Source: Desulfacinum infernum DSM 9756
Lineage (GTDB): Bacteria; Desulfobacterota; Syntrophobacteria; Syntrophobacterales; DSM-9756
DNA: 58,740 bases
Assembly (NCBI RefSeq): GCF_900129305.1
Contig: NZ_FQVB01000030.1
Coordinates: 1 to 58,740, forward strand
Reading direction: 5' to 3'
A program made the translations under genes and the position numbers. The notes beneath the pieces were generated by a model, which was not told the origin of the DNA, ran no database searches, and was given only the letters and a program-made list of their open reading frames with translations. The stretch's first letter is position 1. Each line of letters begins with the position of its first letter. Positions 1-8,265 of the stretch are shown in pieces.

Positions 1-114
1 AGCAAGGGCATTTGTCGGAACGCCGCGATATGCCATTCTCTATGAGTCACTGCGCGCCCATTGCATTGCCGGGCACCCTCATTGCAGCCTTCGCAGTTTC
101 TACAACGAAGAAGA

Positions 115-154
115 TTTGCGTCTATTCGCGTTCATTCGCGGTTCTCTTTCATAT
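115..154. repeat. Short dispersed repeat, copy 1
   Basis: This roughly 40-bp segment (TTTGCGTCTATTCGCG, then TTCATTCGCGGTTC) recurs with a few changes at 10648-10686. I see no gene in 1-268 besides this repeat. The segment lies downstream of the leftward usp gene, so it is 3' flanking DNA for that operon. Confidence 0.6.
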
Positions 155-268
155 TAACCCCATCACGGACGGCCCGTGACAGCGAAGGATGAAACGCCCC
201 TACAATCCCACGCGCATGGACGGTGGACGCTCCCGCGCCGTGGCAGGGACGGGCTCGTCCCCCGCGTC

Positions 269-709
269 TCACCGCTTGTAGGGATTTACGGTGAGCACCG
301 GCACAGACGCCCCCTTGACCACCCGTTCCGCCACGCTGCCGAAGATGGCCCGTTCCAGGCCCTTGCGGCCGTGGGTGCCCATGATGATGAGGTCCACGCC
401 GGCGCTGTCCGCGTATTTCAGGATCTCTTCCGCCGGATCCCCCGAAACCACCTGGGGCACCACGTCCATGCCCTGGAGGTGTGCCCCCACGAACTCCTCC
501 AGCTTCTTTTCCCCTCCCTGCATGATTTCCGCTTCGAACCTGCTGATGGACGGATGGGGCACGTAGATGCTTCCCAAGTGTTCGAAGACACGGGCCACGA
601 AGAGCACGTGGACCCGGGAATCAAACCGGGAGGCCACCTCCCGCACCACGGGAACGATGCGGGGAGAGACATCGGAAAAATCCACGGGAAAAAGGATCCT
701 CTTGAACAT
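269..709 (-). CDS. Universal stress protein, UspA family
   Basis: A 146-residue single Usp domain, the usual length. The C-terminal nucleotide-binding signature G-x2-G-x9-G-S is intact (G111, G114, G124, S125), so it belongs to the ATP-binding branch of the family and probably acts as a cytoplasmic stress or energy sensor. It ends a leftward run; the GAF kinase gene upstream stops 3 bp before its start, so the two are almost certainly co-transcribed. Usp next to a PEP-synthase-like protein and a kinase suggests a role in sensing energy state, which is inference. Confidence 0.93.
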   Translation of the reverse strand: MFKRILFPVDFSDVSPRIVPVVREVASRFDSRVHVLFVARVFEHLGSIYVPHPSISRFEAEIMQGGEKKLEEFVGAHLQGMDVVPQVVSGDPAEEILKYADSAGVDLIIMGTHGRKGLERAIFGSVAERVVKGASVPVLTVNPYKR

Positions 710-712
710 GGC

Positions 713-2005
713 TTACCCTCCTGCTGTCTCAGCCGACTCCGTTTGCTCCAATCCCTTGGCCACGCTGAAAAAGAAGGCGGTCCCCTCTCCGGGACGGGAT
801 CGGACCCAGGCGTCCCCGCCGTGCCGGAGTGCCGCCTCCCGCACGATCGCCAGGCCCAGGCCCGATCCCTCAACGTCTTTACTGGAACGCAACCGGTGGA
901 AGGGCTCGAACAGCCGCCCTTGATCCTCCTCGGCGATTCCCCGACCGTCGTCGGCCACGAAGAAGACGTGGTGGGTGCCGGCGTCCCGCCGGCCGACCCG
1001 TAGGGTCTTCAGGGACTCGCCCCCATGGATCAGGGCGTTCTGAACCAGGTTCCGAAAGGCCCTGAAGAGCATCAGTTCATCGGCCGTGACGGGTTCCGGA
1101 CTTCCCTCCTCCTGCCAGGCCACCCCCCGCTGCCTCAGTTGCTCGGAGAATTCCCGGCGCACCGCGCGCCACACTTCCCCCACGGACACCGCCTGGAGGT
1201 TCAGGGGCATCTCGCGGGTTCGGATGAATCCGTTGAGCTCGTCGACCATGGAAACGATGTGTTCCGTGGCCTTGAGGATCTGCTGGCAGTAGGCCTTCTC
1301 CCGCTCATCCAGCCGGTCCCGGCACGACTCGCTGAGCCTCCGGGCCAGCCCGTGGGCTCCCACGGCCGGACTCTTGAGATCGTGGGTGATGCTGGAAACA
1401 AACAGCTTGATGGTCTCCTTCCTGGCCCGCAGCTCCCGGATCGTCGTCCGAAGCTCCTCCTCCGTTTTCATGTGGACCGCCGCCGCACCGATCAGATGCC
1501 CCAGAACCATCAGCAGGTCCACCTGGTCCTGGTCCAGTGTGACGGCCTTCCGGGCGGCCAGATTCATGACCCCCTCCACCCGGTCCTGGACCACGAAGGG
1601 CACGCAGACCACCACCGCCAGCCCCTTGGAGGTCAGCAGGTGCACCCGCCGGGAATCCCCCAGGGAGGCAACGCTTTGGGCGATGAAGGAACAGGTGCGC
1701 GCCGAGCGGCCGGTGAACCCTTCGTGGAGACTCACCCGCTCCAGGCCCGCCACGTCCATGCCCCGATGGGCCGCGAGATACAGCCCGGCGCCGTCGGGTT
1801 CCATCAGATAGAGGCGCCCGGCATCGAAGGGGGTGTGCGCCAGCACGTAGTCCAGAGCCTCCTGCAGGAGATCCTCCAGGTTTCGGGGCTGGGACAGCAG
1901 ATCGCTCAGGCCCAGCAGGACGGAGAGAACCCGGTTGCGCCGAAGGAGCTTGCGCTTGTTGAAGGTCACGGTGATGAGATCCGTCTTGTAGGTCACCGGA
2001 TTCAT
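713..2005 (-). CDS. GAF-domain sensor histidine kinase
   Basis: A 430-residue soluble kinase. A GAF-like ligand-binding domain (about residues 45-190) is followed by a HisKA domain with the H-box SSITHDLKSPAVG and a HATPase_c domain with N-box FRNLVQNALIH, G1 DDGRGI, and G2 GSGLGLAIV. No membrane segments are visible. The chosen ATG at 2005 overlaps the stop of the upstream PEP-synthase-like gene as ATGA and has GGAGGAGG just upstream; the open frame extends further but only in the shadow of that gene. The four-base overlap implies translational coupling, so the kinase and the PEP-synthase-like protein are likely made together. No response regulator is immediately attached; the candidates are the receivers at 6977-8265. 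Confidence 0.9.
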   Translation of the reverse strand: MNPVTYKTDLITVTFNKRKLLRRNRVLSVLLGLSDLLSQPRNLEDLLQEALDYVLAHTPFDAGRLYLMEPDGAGLYLAAHRGMDVAGLERVSLHEGFTGRSARTCSFIAQSVASLGDSRRVHLLTSKGLAVVVCVPFVVQDRVEGVMNLAARKAVTLDQDQVDLLMVLGHLIGAAAVHMKTEEELRTTIRELRARKETIKLFVSSITHDLKSPAVGAHGLARRLSESCRDRLDEREKAYCQQILKATEHIVSMVDELNGFIRTREMPLNLQAVSVGEVWRAVRREFSEQLRQRGVAWQEEGSPEPVTADELMLFRAFRNLVQNALIHGGESLKTLRVGRRDAGTHHVFFVADDGRGIAEEDQGRLFEPFHRLRSSKDVEGSGLGLAIVREAALRHGGDAWVRSRPGEGTAFFFSVAKGLEQTESAETAGG

Positions 2006-4686
2006 GAGGCGGCCTCCTCCCCGGACGGCTCCGCCGGCCCCCGGCGAAGCATCCCCTCGATCTCCTCCAGCATCTTGCGCTTGTGGTGGACGACGGACGC
2101 GGCGTTGTCCATGACCATGTCCAGCTGGCGCGTGTGGATGATGAGGTGGCCCAGAATGCGGAGCCGATCCTCCATCTCCGGAAGGGGCCGGCCTTCCACG
2201 CGGGCAAAGGCGGCGTCTTCGCGCACTTCGCAGCGAAAGTCGAACACCTCCAGCAGATCCGCCACAAACCGGGCCCTCAGGATCCGGCGCCTCAGATCCG
2301 CCGCGCCTCCCTTGAACTGGAAGCTGGCGTAGTTTTCCGACGTCCGGTCGCTCACCAGGGCCTCCACCGTGGAAAAGTGAAATCCGAACCGGGACTGGAG
2401 ACTGCAGAAATGCCGGGAGATCATGAAGTAGTTGCGCACGGCGTAGGGGGACGCAACGGCCGGATCCAAGGCCGGGTTGGCCGTAGCCTCCATGAGCACG
2501 GACATGAATCCGCGCGTGTCCACCGGAGGCGGCCCCTCCCACGGCACGGCCGTCATGCCTTCCCACAGGGCCCGCATGGGGATGGAAGCGATCCGGTCCA
2601 GGGTCACGTACGGGCCCGGGATGTCCCCGATGAACCCGTCGTCCAGGTCGATGATCCAGAACTGCATGGGCACCCGGCAACGGAGCTGCTTGGCGGCCCG
2701 TTCGGGAAAGTCGTGTTCCGATCCGAACCGAAACATCTCCGCCACGGCCTTTTCATGGCAAAACCGGGTGATGTCGTGGAACGTGGTGCAATGGCGCGGC
2801 GAGAATCGGGGGGAATCCGGGTCCAGGAGATGGAGCGGCACGATGTGACGGCAGGCCCCTTCCAGGGCGGCATGGACGGGGGTTCCTATCATGAGCGCGG
2901 GCCGCGGGGACGGAGCCGCCGACGGCAGGTCCGTCTTGCCCGCGTAAATGCGGCGTCGGTCCGCATCCACCGTGACCACGCGGCCCGGATCCAACCGCGA
3001 GCAGGCCTCCGGCACACCGAAAAGGGCCGGGACGCCGAACTCGCGGGCCACGTTCGCCAGGTGGCCGGCCACGCTGCCCTGCTCGCTCACCACCGCCACA
3101 GCCCGCCCCAGCAGGGTGGCCCAGCGCGGAAGAGCCTGGCCCACCACCAGCACGGCCCCCTCCGGAAAAGCAAGGGCGTCGGCGTCGCGCCGGACCAGGA
3201 AAACCGGGCCGGAAGCCGCACCCGGCGAGGCGGTCACGCCCCCGCTGAGGAGGACCTTCTGCGGGGGCGACGCCTCCCCGACCGCACCCGAATCCTCCCC
3301 GTGGAGCGGTTCCGAGACCGCCGCTCGTTGCGTGCCGAAGGGGCGGGTCTGAAGCACCATCACCCGGCCCGAAGGGTCCAAGGCCCATTCGATGTCCTGG
3401 GCGGCACCGTAGTGCGCTTCGATCCGCAGCGCCAGGCGCGCCAGGGCCGCCGCCTGCTCGTCGGACAGGCAGACCCGGTCCGCCTCTTCGCCCACCGTCT
3501 CCAGCCGACAGACTCCCTCGTCCGGGTCGCACACGTACTTGACCGATTTTCGGCCCACGGTTCGCTTCACCACGGGGTGCGGCTCCCGGCGGGAAACCCA
3601 AAAGGCATCCGGGCTCACGCTCCCGTCCACCACGGACTTGGGAAGCCCCCACACGGCGTTGATGACCAGCACGTCCTCATCCGGCCGCACGGGATGGCGC
3701 GTGTAGACCACTCCGCCGGCCACCGCGTCCACCATCTCCAGAAAACCCACGCACATGGCCACGTCCTCGTCCCGCAGGCCGTGGCGGAGCCGGTAAGTCA
3801 TGGCCGCCAGACCGTACTTGCTGGCCACCACCTCCTTGAACGCCTGCAAGGCGTTTTCCGAACTCACGTTCAGTTCGGACCGGAACTGGCCGGCGAAGGA
3901 CATGCCCGGAAGGTCCTCCACCAGGGAGCTGCTGCGCACGGCAAACCGAAGGGGTCCCCCTCGTTCCTCCTCCAGACGCCGGATGTGTTCCTCCACGGCC
4001 TGCTCCAGCTCCGAGGGCACGGGGGCTTGGATGATCAGCTGCTGGATCTGGGCGCTCAGGGCGAAGAGTTCATCGAGCCTTTCGGGGTGGGCCGCCTGCA
4101 GGCGCCTTTCGATCTCCGTCTGCAGGTCGTCGTGTTCCAGGAATCGGGCCGTGCCGAAGGCGGTGACGGCGAAGCCCCGGGGGGTCGCCACTCCCAGTCG
4201 TTGGGACAGCTCCCCCAGGGCGGCCATCTTGGAACCCACCAGGTCGGCGGATTCCTTGGCCACCCGGTCCAGAGGCACCACCAGAGGGCCTTCCCGCCTC
4301 GGGCGGTCCCCGTGGACGAAGGGGTTGATCTGCCTTTGAATGTGCCGGAATCGTTCGTAGAGTTCCGTGTATTTGCCGGGGGCCAGGGCATCCAGGTGCT
4401 GGATGATCTGAAAGACATGGGTGGACACGCGAGTGCACCGGGAACGGACGAAGGTCATGCCGAAGGGCCGGGTCCCCCGGAGCATCTCCTCCATTTCGCT
4501 CATGATCTCCAGGGCCCGGTTGTTGGCGCTGAGAAGCAGCTTGAAATGGTGGTAGCGGTGTTGAAAGGCCAGTCGAAGCTCGTCCACATTGCGCGGTGAG
4601 CCGGGGCGCCGGGATCCGGAAAGGCCCAGTTTAAGAGCGGTCTCCCGGATCCATGTGGTCACGACCTGGACGGCTTTTCCAACCAC
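2002..4686 (-). CDS. PEP-synthase-like phosphohistidine protein, no TIM barrel
   Basis: An 894-residue protein in three parts after a roughly 120-residue helical N-terminus. An ATP-binding PPDK_N-type domain (about 130-450) has GSKMAALGE, RSSSLVED and QDIEWA. A swivelling phosphohistidine domain (about 480-590) carries the catalytic His542 in GSVAGHLANVAREF. A C-terminal region of about 300 residues does not resemble the PEP/pyruvate TIM barrel of PpsA or PpdK. It therefore has the parts to move phosphate from ATP to a histidine, but the usual acceptor domain is replaced. The start is GTG at 4686, with GGAGGAGGGG upstream. The second copy at 12695-15397 has the same layout. A true PEP synthase is less likely; the real substrate is unknown. 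Confidence 0.85.
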   Translation of the reverse strand: MVGKAVQVVTTWIRETALKLGLSGSRRPGSPRNVDELRLAFQHRYHHFKLLLSANNRALEIMSEMEEMLRGTRPFGMTFVRSRCTRVSTHVFQIIQHLDALAPGKYTELYERFRHIQRQINPFVHGDRPRREGPLVVPLDRVAKESADLVGSKMAALGELSQRLGVATPRGFAVTAFGTARFLEHDDLQTEIERRLQAAHPERLDELFALSAQIQQLIIQAPVPSELEQAVEEHIRRLEEERGGPLRFAVRSSSLVEDLPGMSFAGQFRSELNVSSENALQAFKEVVASKYGLAAMTYRLRHGLRDEDVAMCVGFLEMVDAVAGGVVYTRHPVRPDEDVLVINAVWGLPKSVVDGSVSPDAFWVSRREPHPVVKRTVGRKSVKYVCDPDEGVCRLETVGEEADRVCLSDEQAAALARLALRIEAHYGAAQDIEWALDPSGRVMVLQTRPFGTQRAAVSEPLHGEDSGAVGEASPPQKVLLSGGVTASPGAASGPVFLVRRDADALAFPEGAVLVVGQALPRWATLLGRAVAVVSEQGSVAGHLANVAREFGVPALFGVPEACSRLDPGRVVTVDADRRRIYAGKTDLPSAAPSPRPALMIGTPVHAALEGACRHIVPLHLLDPDSPRFSPRHCTTFHDITRFCHEKAVAEMFRFGSEHDFPERAAKQLRCRVPMQFWIIDLDDGFIGDIPGPYVTLDRIASIPMRALWEGMTAVPWEGPPPVDTRGFMSVLMEATANPALDPAVASPYAVRNYFMISRHFCSLQSRFGFHFSTVEALVSDRTSENYASFQFKGGAADLRRRILRARFVADLLEVFDFRCEVREDAAFARVEGRPLPEMEDRLRILGHLIIHTRQLDMVMDNAASVVHHKRKMLEEIEGMLRRGPAEPSGEEAAS

Positions 4687-4803
4687 GGAGCCCCTCCTCC
4701 ACCGAAGAACCGCATCCGCCGACTTTTCCTGTACCCCCGGCTCCAGGCGATTCCCCCGGGAACGCGCCCAGCCGGAGGGCCCATCCGCCCGTTTTGCGTG
4801 TGG

Positions 4804-4832
4804 CCCCGGCGGGGTGGGCCGCCCCGCCGGGG
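4804..4832. terminator. Strong stem-loop between TauE block and PEP-synthase-like gene
   Basis: A perfect 11-bp stem (CCCCGGCGGGG pairing with CCCCGCCGGGG) encloses a 7-base loop in the 228-bp gap between 4686 and 4915. No T-run follows it on the minus strand, so it may attenuate or protect RNA ends rather than terminate. Nothing else is visible in the gap. Confidence 0.4.
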
Positions 4833-4914
4833 GAGGGAGGAAGGAGCCGGCCGCGTCCGACTGGGGGTTATGGCGTTCAGCCGGCTCTGCTTCCTCCGCG
4901 ACCGGAGAGACCGG

Positions 4915-5619
4915 TTACACTTCCTTCTTGGCGCCCTTCTTCATCTCCAGGCCGAAGCCATCGAACAACAGCAGGATGGCGTAGCCGAACCACAGGGTGT
5001 AGATCACGTAGAAGACCAGAGCGAAGGTCAGGATCCCCGCCTTGGACTTGGCGCTTTCCGGGGCGATGCCGTAATAATTGTAACCCACCTCCACCCCCTT
5101 AGCGACGACCTCTTGGAGGAACTTGGCGGCCTTGAATTCCTTTTGCTCCTTCAGCGCCTTGTCCATCTGCATGAAGGCGCTCCACCAGGCGAACAGGGCC
5201 TCCTTTTCCGGTATGCCGTAGCGGGAGCTCACCTCTTCGCCCCGGTTGTGGTACATGGCGTCGCTGTCGGCCAGTGCCGCGGAAAGGATCTTTCCGAAGT
5301 CGCCCCGGATCTTCAGGGCCTGTTCCTCCCGGCCCACCATGACCCCGGCCGTCATGAGCACCTTGACGGCATTGTCGGCCAGTCGGTCCGGGGTGAGGGA
5401 GATCTCCAGGTTCACCTCCTTGCCTTCCCATTCCTTGGCCTTCTCCTGGAGACCCGGAATGTAGTAGGTGGATCCCTTGGAGATGGTGTTGAAGAGCCGA
5501 TCCGATGCGTGGAAGGCGTTTTCTCCCCCGAAGAGCGGGGAAAACATGACCGCCAGCACCACGAAGAACGACACGTTCAGAAGAGCCCCTTGCACAAAAG
5601 CCTTTTTGTTCCGAATCAT
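4915..5619 (-). CDS. Membrane-anchored protein paired with TauE
   Basis: A 234-residue protein I do not recognise. It has one hydrophobic segment near the N-terminus (about 10-30) and one near the C-terminus (about 195-222), with a soluble, mostly helical region between them that probably faces the periplasm. The C-terminal tail is basic (KKGAKKEV). Its ATG lies 4 bp after the TauE stop, with GGAGG upstream, so it is the last gene of the receiver-TauE operon. A different small membrane protein accompanies the TauE at 19028. An accessory or sensing role for the exporter is inference. Confidence 0.75.
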   Translation of the reverse strand: MIRNKKAFVQGALLNVSFFVVLAVMFSPLFGGENAFHASDRLFNTISKGSTYYIPGLQEKAKEWEGKEVNLEISLTPDRLADNAVKVLMTAGVMVGREEQALKIRGDFGKILSAALADSDAMYHNRGEEVSSRYGIPEKEALFAWWSAFMQMDKALKEQKEFKAAKFLQEVVAKGVEVGYNYYGIAPESAKSKAGILTFALVFYVIYTLWFGYAILLLFDGFGLEMKKGAKKEV

Positions 5620-5623
5620 GATG

Positions 5624-6916
5624 TTAGGCCTCCTCTCCCCGGAGCGCTCCGAGGCTGGTCACGAACTTTCCGATCACCCAGGCGGCGAAGATGCCCACGC
5701 AGATGAAGAAGGCGTAGTTGCCCACGGTGGCCAGCATCTTGCCGGTTCCGGGAGCCAGCGTGATGATCTTCATCTCCGCCAGCTTGCCGGGCAGGGCGAA
5801 GAGCCGGTTCACGAAACCGGCCATGATGGCCGTGGCGTAAAACCCGCGGATGTAGATGCCCTTGACCACCTTGGTGGTGAGCGCTCCCAGTTGGATGCCG
5901 AGAAGGGAGCCCAGGAGCATGCCCATGGCCAGCGTGTAGAAGATGAAGCCGTAGACGGCATACTGGCTGATGGACGCATAGCCCGCGGTGAAGATGATCT
6001 GCAGGATGTCGGTCCCCACGGTGGTGAAGGAGGAAACACCCAGCACGTAGACGAAGATGGGGAAGGTGAGAAAACCGCCGCCCACTCCCATGATGGCCGC
6101 CACAAAGCCCACCAGGACGCCGGCCAGGACCACGAAGAGGGCCGGGATCTTCTTGCCGCCGGGAACCAGATCTTCGTCGAAGCGGATCATGGGCGGGATT
6201 TGGGCCGCCTGGAGGCGCGCCGGGAGTCCCACCTTGCCCGAAGCGGCCTCGGCCCCATGGGCGCTTTCTCCGTGGTGGGCGCCCACGTCTTCACCGGACT
6301 TGCGAAGGCGCAGAAAGTCCACCAGGGCGTAAATCCCCAGAAAGCCCAGGAGTACCACGTAAACCACGCTGATGAAGGTGTCGCTCAAAACGGGGTTCTT
6401 CTCATAGAGGGTGCGGTTGATCACCCCGCCGCCCGTGACCCCGATTCCGGACCCCACCAAAAACCACACGGCCAGGGGAACCGACACGTTGCCCAGCTTC
6501 TTGTGGACCGCCGTGCCCATGATGGCCTTGGCGAAGATGTGAAAGAGATCGGTGCCAACGGCCAGGATGCCCTTGATCCCGGCGCTCATGAGGGCGGGCG
6601 TGATGATGAAGCCGCCGCCGGCGCCGATGCACCCCGTGATCAGGCCCGCACACAGGCCGATGAGAATGGATACCAGAAAGATTTCCGGTGTGTAGAAGGC
6701 CGGACTGTAGGCCTTCTTGCCGCCCAGGATGGCGGGGAGGGTTTCCGGATCGGCCGCAATGGCCACTGACAGAAAGATGGCCGGCAGAGCCAGCAGGCCC
6801 AGGATCGCCAGCCGCTTCCTGCTCCTCAGGATGTTCATGGACGCCTCGTAGTCCCACCGGGCGTGGGCCATGGAGGCGCGCATCAACAGTTCGTAGATGT
6901 ATCGTCCCTTTTTCAT
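5624..6916 (-). CDS. TauE/SafE-family anion exporter
   Basis: A 430-residue multi-spanning permease with the two internally similar halves of the TauE/SafE family: glycine-rich GCIGAGGGFIITP near the start and GVGGGFLTFP in the middle, with a long hydrophilic linker containing histidines between them. The family is linked to export of sulfite, sulfoacetate or related anions, which would suit a sulfate reducer; the substrate here is not shown by sequence. The ATG at 6916 was chosen over an upstream one in frame because AAAGGAGACAGAGGG lies before it and the extra residues look non-coding. It sits 60 bp after three receiver genes. Confidence 0.9.
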   Translation of the reverse strand: MKKGRYIYELLMRASMAHARWDYEASMNILRSRKRLAILGLLALPAIFLSVAIAADPETLPAILGGKKAYSPAFYTPEIFLVSILIGLCAGLITGCIGAGGGFIITPALMSAGIKGILAVGTDLFHIFAKAIMGTAVHKKLGNVSVPLAVWFLVGSGIGVTGGGVINRTLYEKNPVLSDTFISVVYVVLLGFLGIYALVDFLRLRKSGEDVGAHHGESAHGAEAASGKVGLPARLQAAQIPPMIRFDEDLVPGGKKIPALFVVLAGVLVGFVAAIMGVGGGFLTFPIFVYVLGVSSFTTVGTDILQIIFTAGYASISQYAVYGFIFYTLAMGMLLGSLLGIQLGALTTKVVKGIYIRGFYATAIMAGFVNRLFALPGKLAEMKIITLAPGTGKMLATVGNYAFFICVGIFAAWVIGKFVTSLGALRGEEA

Positions 6917-6976
6917 CTCTTTACCCTCTGTCTCCTTTGTCCGTGTTCGCACGATCACAACCACCGGAAAACGAAT

Positions 6977-7408
6977 TCAATCGCCTGGTCCCTCGTGTCC
7001 CTCCACCCCCTTTCGTCTTTGCATTCTCTTTTCCTGGAGCTTCTTTTTCTTGTGGGCGTCCTCCACCTTGTAGAGGAGTTCATCGATGTCCATGGGCTTC
7101 ATCAGGTAGTCGAAGGCCCCCAGTTCCATGCCCCGGATGGCCACCTCCAGGTTGGCATGGCCGGTGAGCATGATCACTTCCGTCAGGGGATGCCTTTCCT
7201 TGATGGCCTTGAGGGTCTCGATGCCGTCCATGCCCGGCATTTTCACATCCAGGACCACCACGTCCGTGGGATGCTCCTGCAGGTATTTCAGGGCTTCTTC
7301 CCCGCTGCGAACCCCCACGGCCTCCACCCGACGCTTTCGCATGCGCTTGATGAGGGTCTCCAGAAACTCCACCTCGTCGTCCACGAGCAACAGCCGCACC
7401 TCTTCCAT
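6977..7408 (-). CDS. Stand-alone receiver protein
   Basis: A 143-residue CheY-like receiver with all key residues: acidic pair D10-D11, phospho-acceptor D54 in LDVKMPG, LTGHA with the conserved Thr, and K104 in YLMKP. After the receiver there is only a charged tail rich in Lys/Arg (about 115-143) and no output domain. It must act through protein contacts or as a phosphate relay. It is third in a row of three receivers (gaps of 6 and 14 bp) that follow the CACHE kinase at 8234-10057, and is followed by TauE. Confidence 0.93.
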   Translation of the reverse strand: MEEVRLLLVDDEVEFLETLIKRMRKRRVEAVGVRSGEEALKYLQEHPTDVVVLDVKMPGMDGIETLKAIKERHPLTEVIMLTGHANLEVAIRGMELGAFDYLMKPMDIDELLYKVEDAHKKKKLQEKRMQRRKGVEGHEGPGD

Positions 7409-7414
7409 GGGATC

Positions 7415-7816
7415 TCACCTCCTGCGCCCCACGGCCTGACAGATCTTTTCCAGCAGTTCTTCCAGCTCACAGGGTTTGGTCAGGTAGTCGAAGGCCCCGT
7501 GGGCCATGCCGTCCCGGGCCGCCTGTTCCGAACCGTGCCCGGTGAGCATGATGACGGGCATGTCCGGATCCATCCGCTTGAAGATCTTGAGGACCTCGAT
7601 GCCGTCCATGTCCTCCATCTTGAGATCGAGGACGGCCGCGTGGAACCGGCGGTCCCGGAGCTTCTGGATTCCCTCGGTGCCGCTGAGGGCCGTGGTGACC
7701 CGGATGCCCCGACGCCCCAGTCGGCGTCTCAACACATCCGCAAAGCCCCTCTCGTCATCCACCAGCAGGATGTCCACCGCGTGCGGATGCGCCTCGTGCG
7801 TCCCCATGGTTGCCAT
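7415..7816 (-). CDS. Stand-alone receiver protein with altered acceptor loop
   Basis: A 133-residue receiver with D20-D21, phospho-acceptor D64, LTGHG and K114 in YLTKP. The loop after the acceptor reads KMEDMDG rather than the KMPGMDG of its neighbours, so the usual proline-glycine is gone. No output domain. The ATG at 7816 is preferred over a TTG at 7834 because GAGGGGACGGG lies at a good distance before it. It is the middle gene of the three-receiver run and probably responds to the same kinase. Confidence 0.9.
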   Translation of the reverse strand: MATMGTHEAHPHAVDILLVDDERGFADVLRRRLGRRGIRVTTALSGTEGIQKLRDRRFHAAVLDLKMEDMDGIEVLKIFKRMDPDMPVIMLTGHGSEQAARDGMAHGAFDYLTKPCELEELLEKICQAVGRRR

Positions 7817-7830
7817 GGTTTCCCGTCCCC

Positions 7831-8265
7831 TCAATCGCCCCGGCGCAAGGCAATGGCATGGGCCTTGGCCTCCAGGATCTTCTGCTCATGGCGGGCCTTC
7901 TTCTTTTTGGCCTCCTGAACCTTGGCAGACAGGTCCTCGATGTCGCAGGGCTTCATCAGGTAATCGAAGGCCCCCAGGCGCATCCCCTCGATGGCCGTCT
8001 CCACCGTGGCATGCCCCGTGAGCATGATCACTTCCACCAGGGGTCGGCGCTTCCTGATTTCCCGAAGCGTCTCGATCCCGTCCATGCCCGGCATCTTCAC
8101 GTCCAGGATGACCACGTCCACCTTGTCGTCGTCGTCGAGGACCTCCAGCGCCTGGGGCCCGTTGAAGGCCTTGAGGATGTGAAAGCCCCGCTTCCCGAGC
8201 CGTTTGGTCATGGTCTCCACGAAGGGCACCTCGTCATCCACCAGCAAAACCATCGTTCGATCCAT
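7831..8265 (-). CDS. Stand-alone receiver protein
   Basis: A 144-residue receiver with D10-D11, D55 in LDVKMPG, LTGHA and K105 in YLMKP, followed by a helical, charged tail (about 118-144, KKKKARHEQK) that could be a coiled coil. Start ATG 8265 has AAGGAGGAAGAAG upstream, and the gene overlaps the end of the CACHE kinase by 32 bp, a strong sign that they form a cognate pair. The open frame reads further upstream but only inside the kinase gene. Confidence 0.93.
   Translation of the reverse strand: MDRTMVLLVDDEVPFVETMTKRLGKRGFHILKAFNGPQALEVLDDDDKVDVVILDVKMPGMDGIETLREIRKRRPLVEVIMLTGHATVETAIEGMRLGAFDYLMKPCDIEDLSAKVQEAKKKKARHEQKILEAKAHAIALRRGD

Noticed and set aside
176-1003. Long open frame on the plus strand opposite usp and the kinase
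   Set aside because: High-GC shadow of the minus-strand genes; no domain, no ribosome site, and the minus-strand frames are clearly coding.
2083-4599. 838-codon open frame opposite the first PEP-synthase-like gene
   Set aside because: Composition is His/Gly/Arg-rich, typical of an antisense GC shadow; no recognisable motifs.
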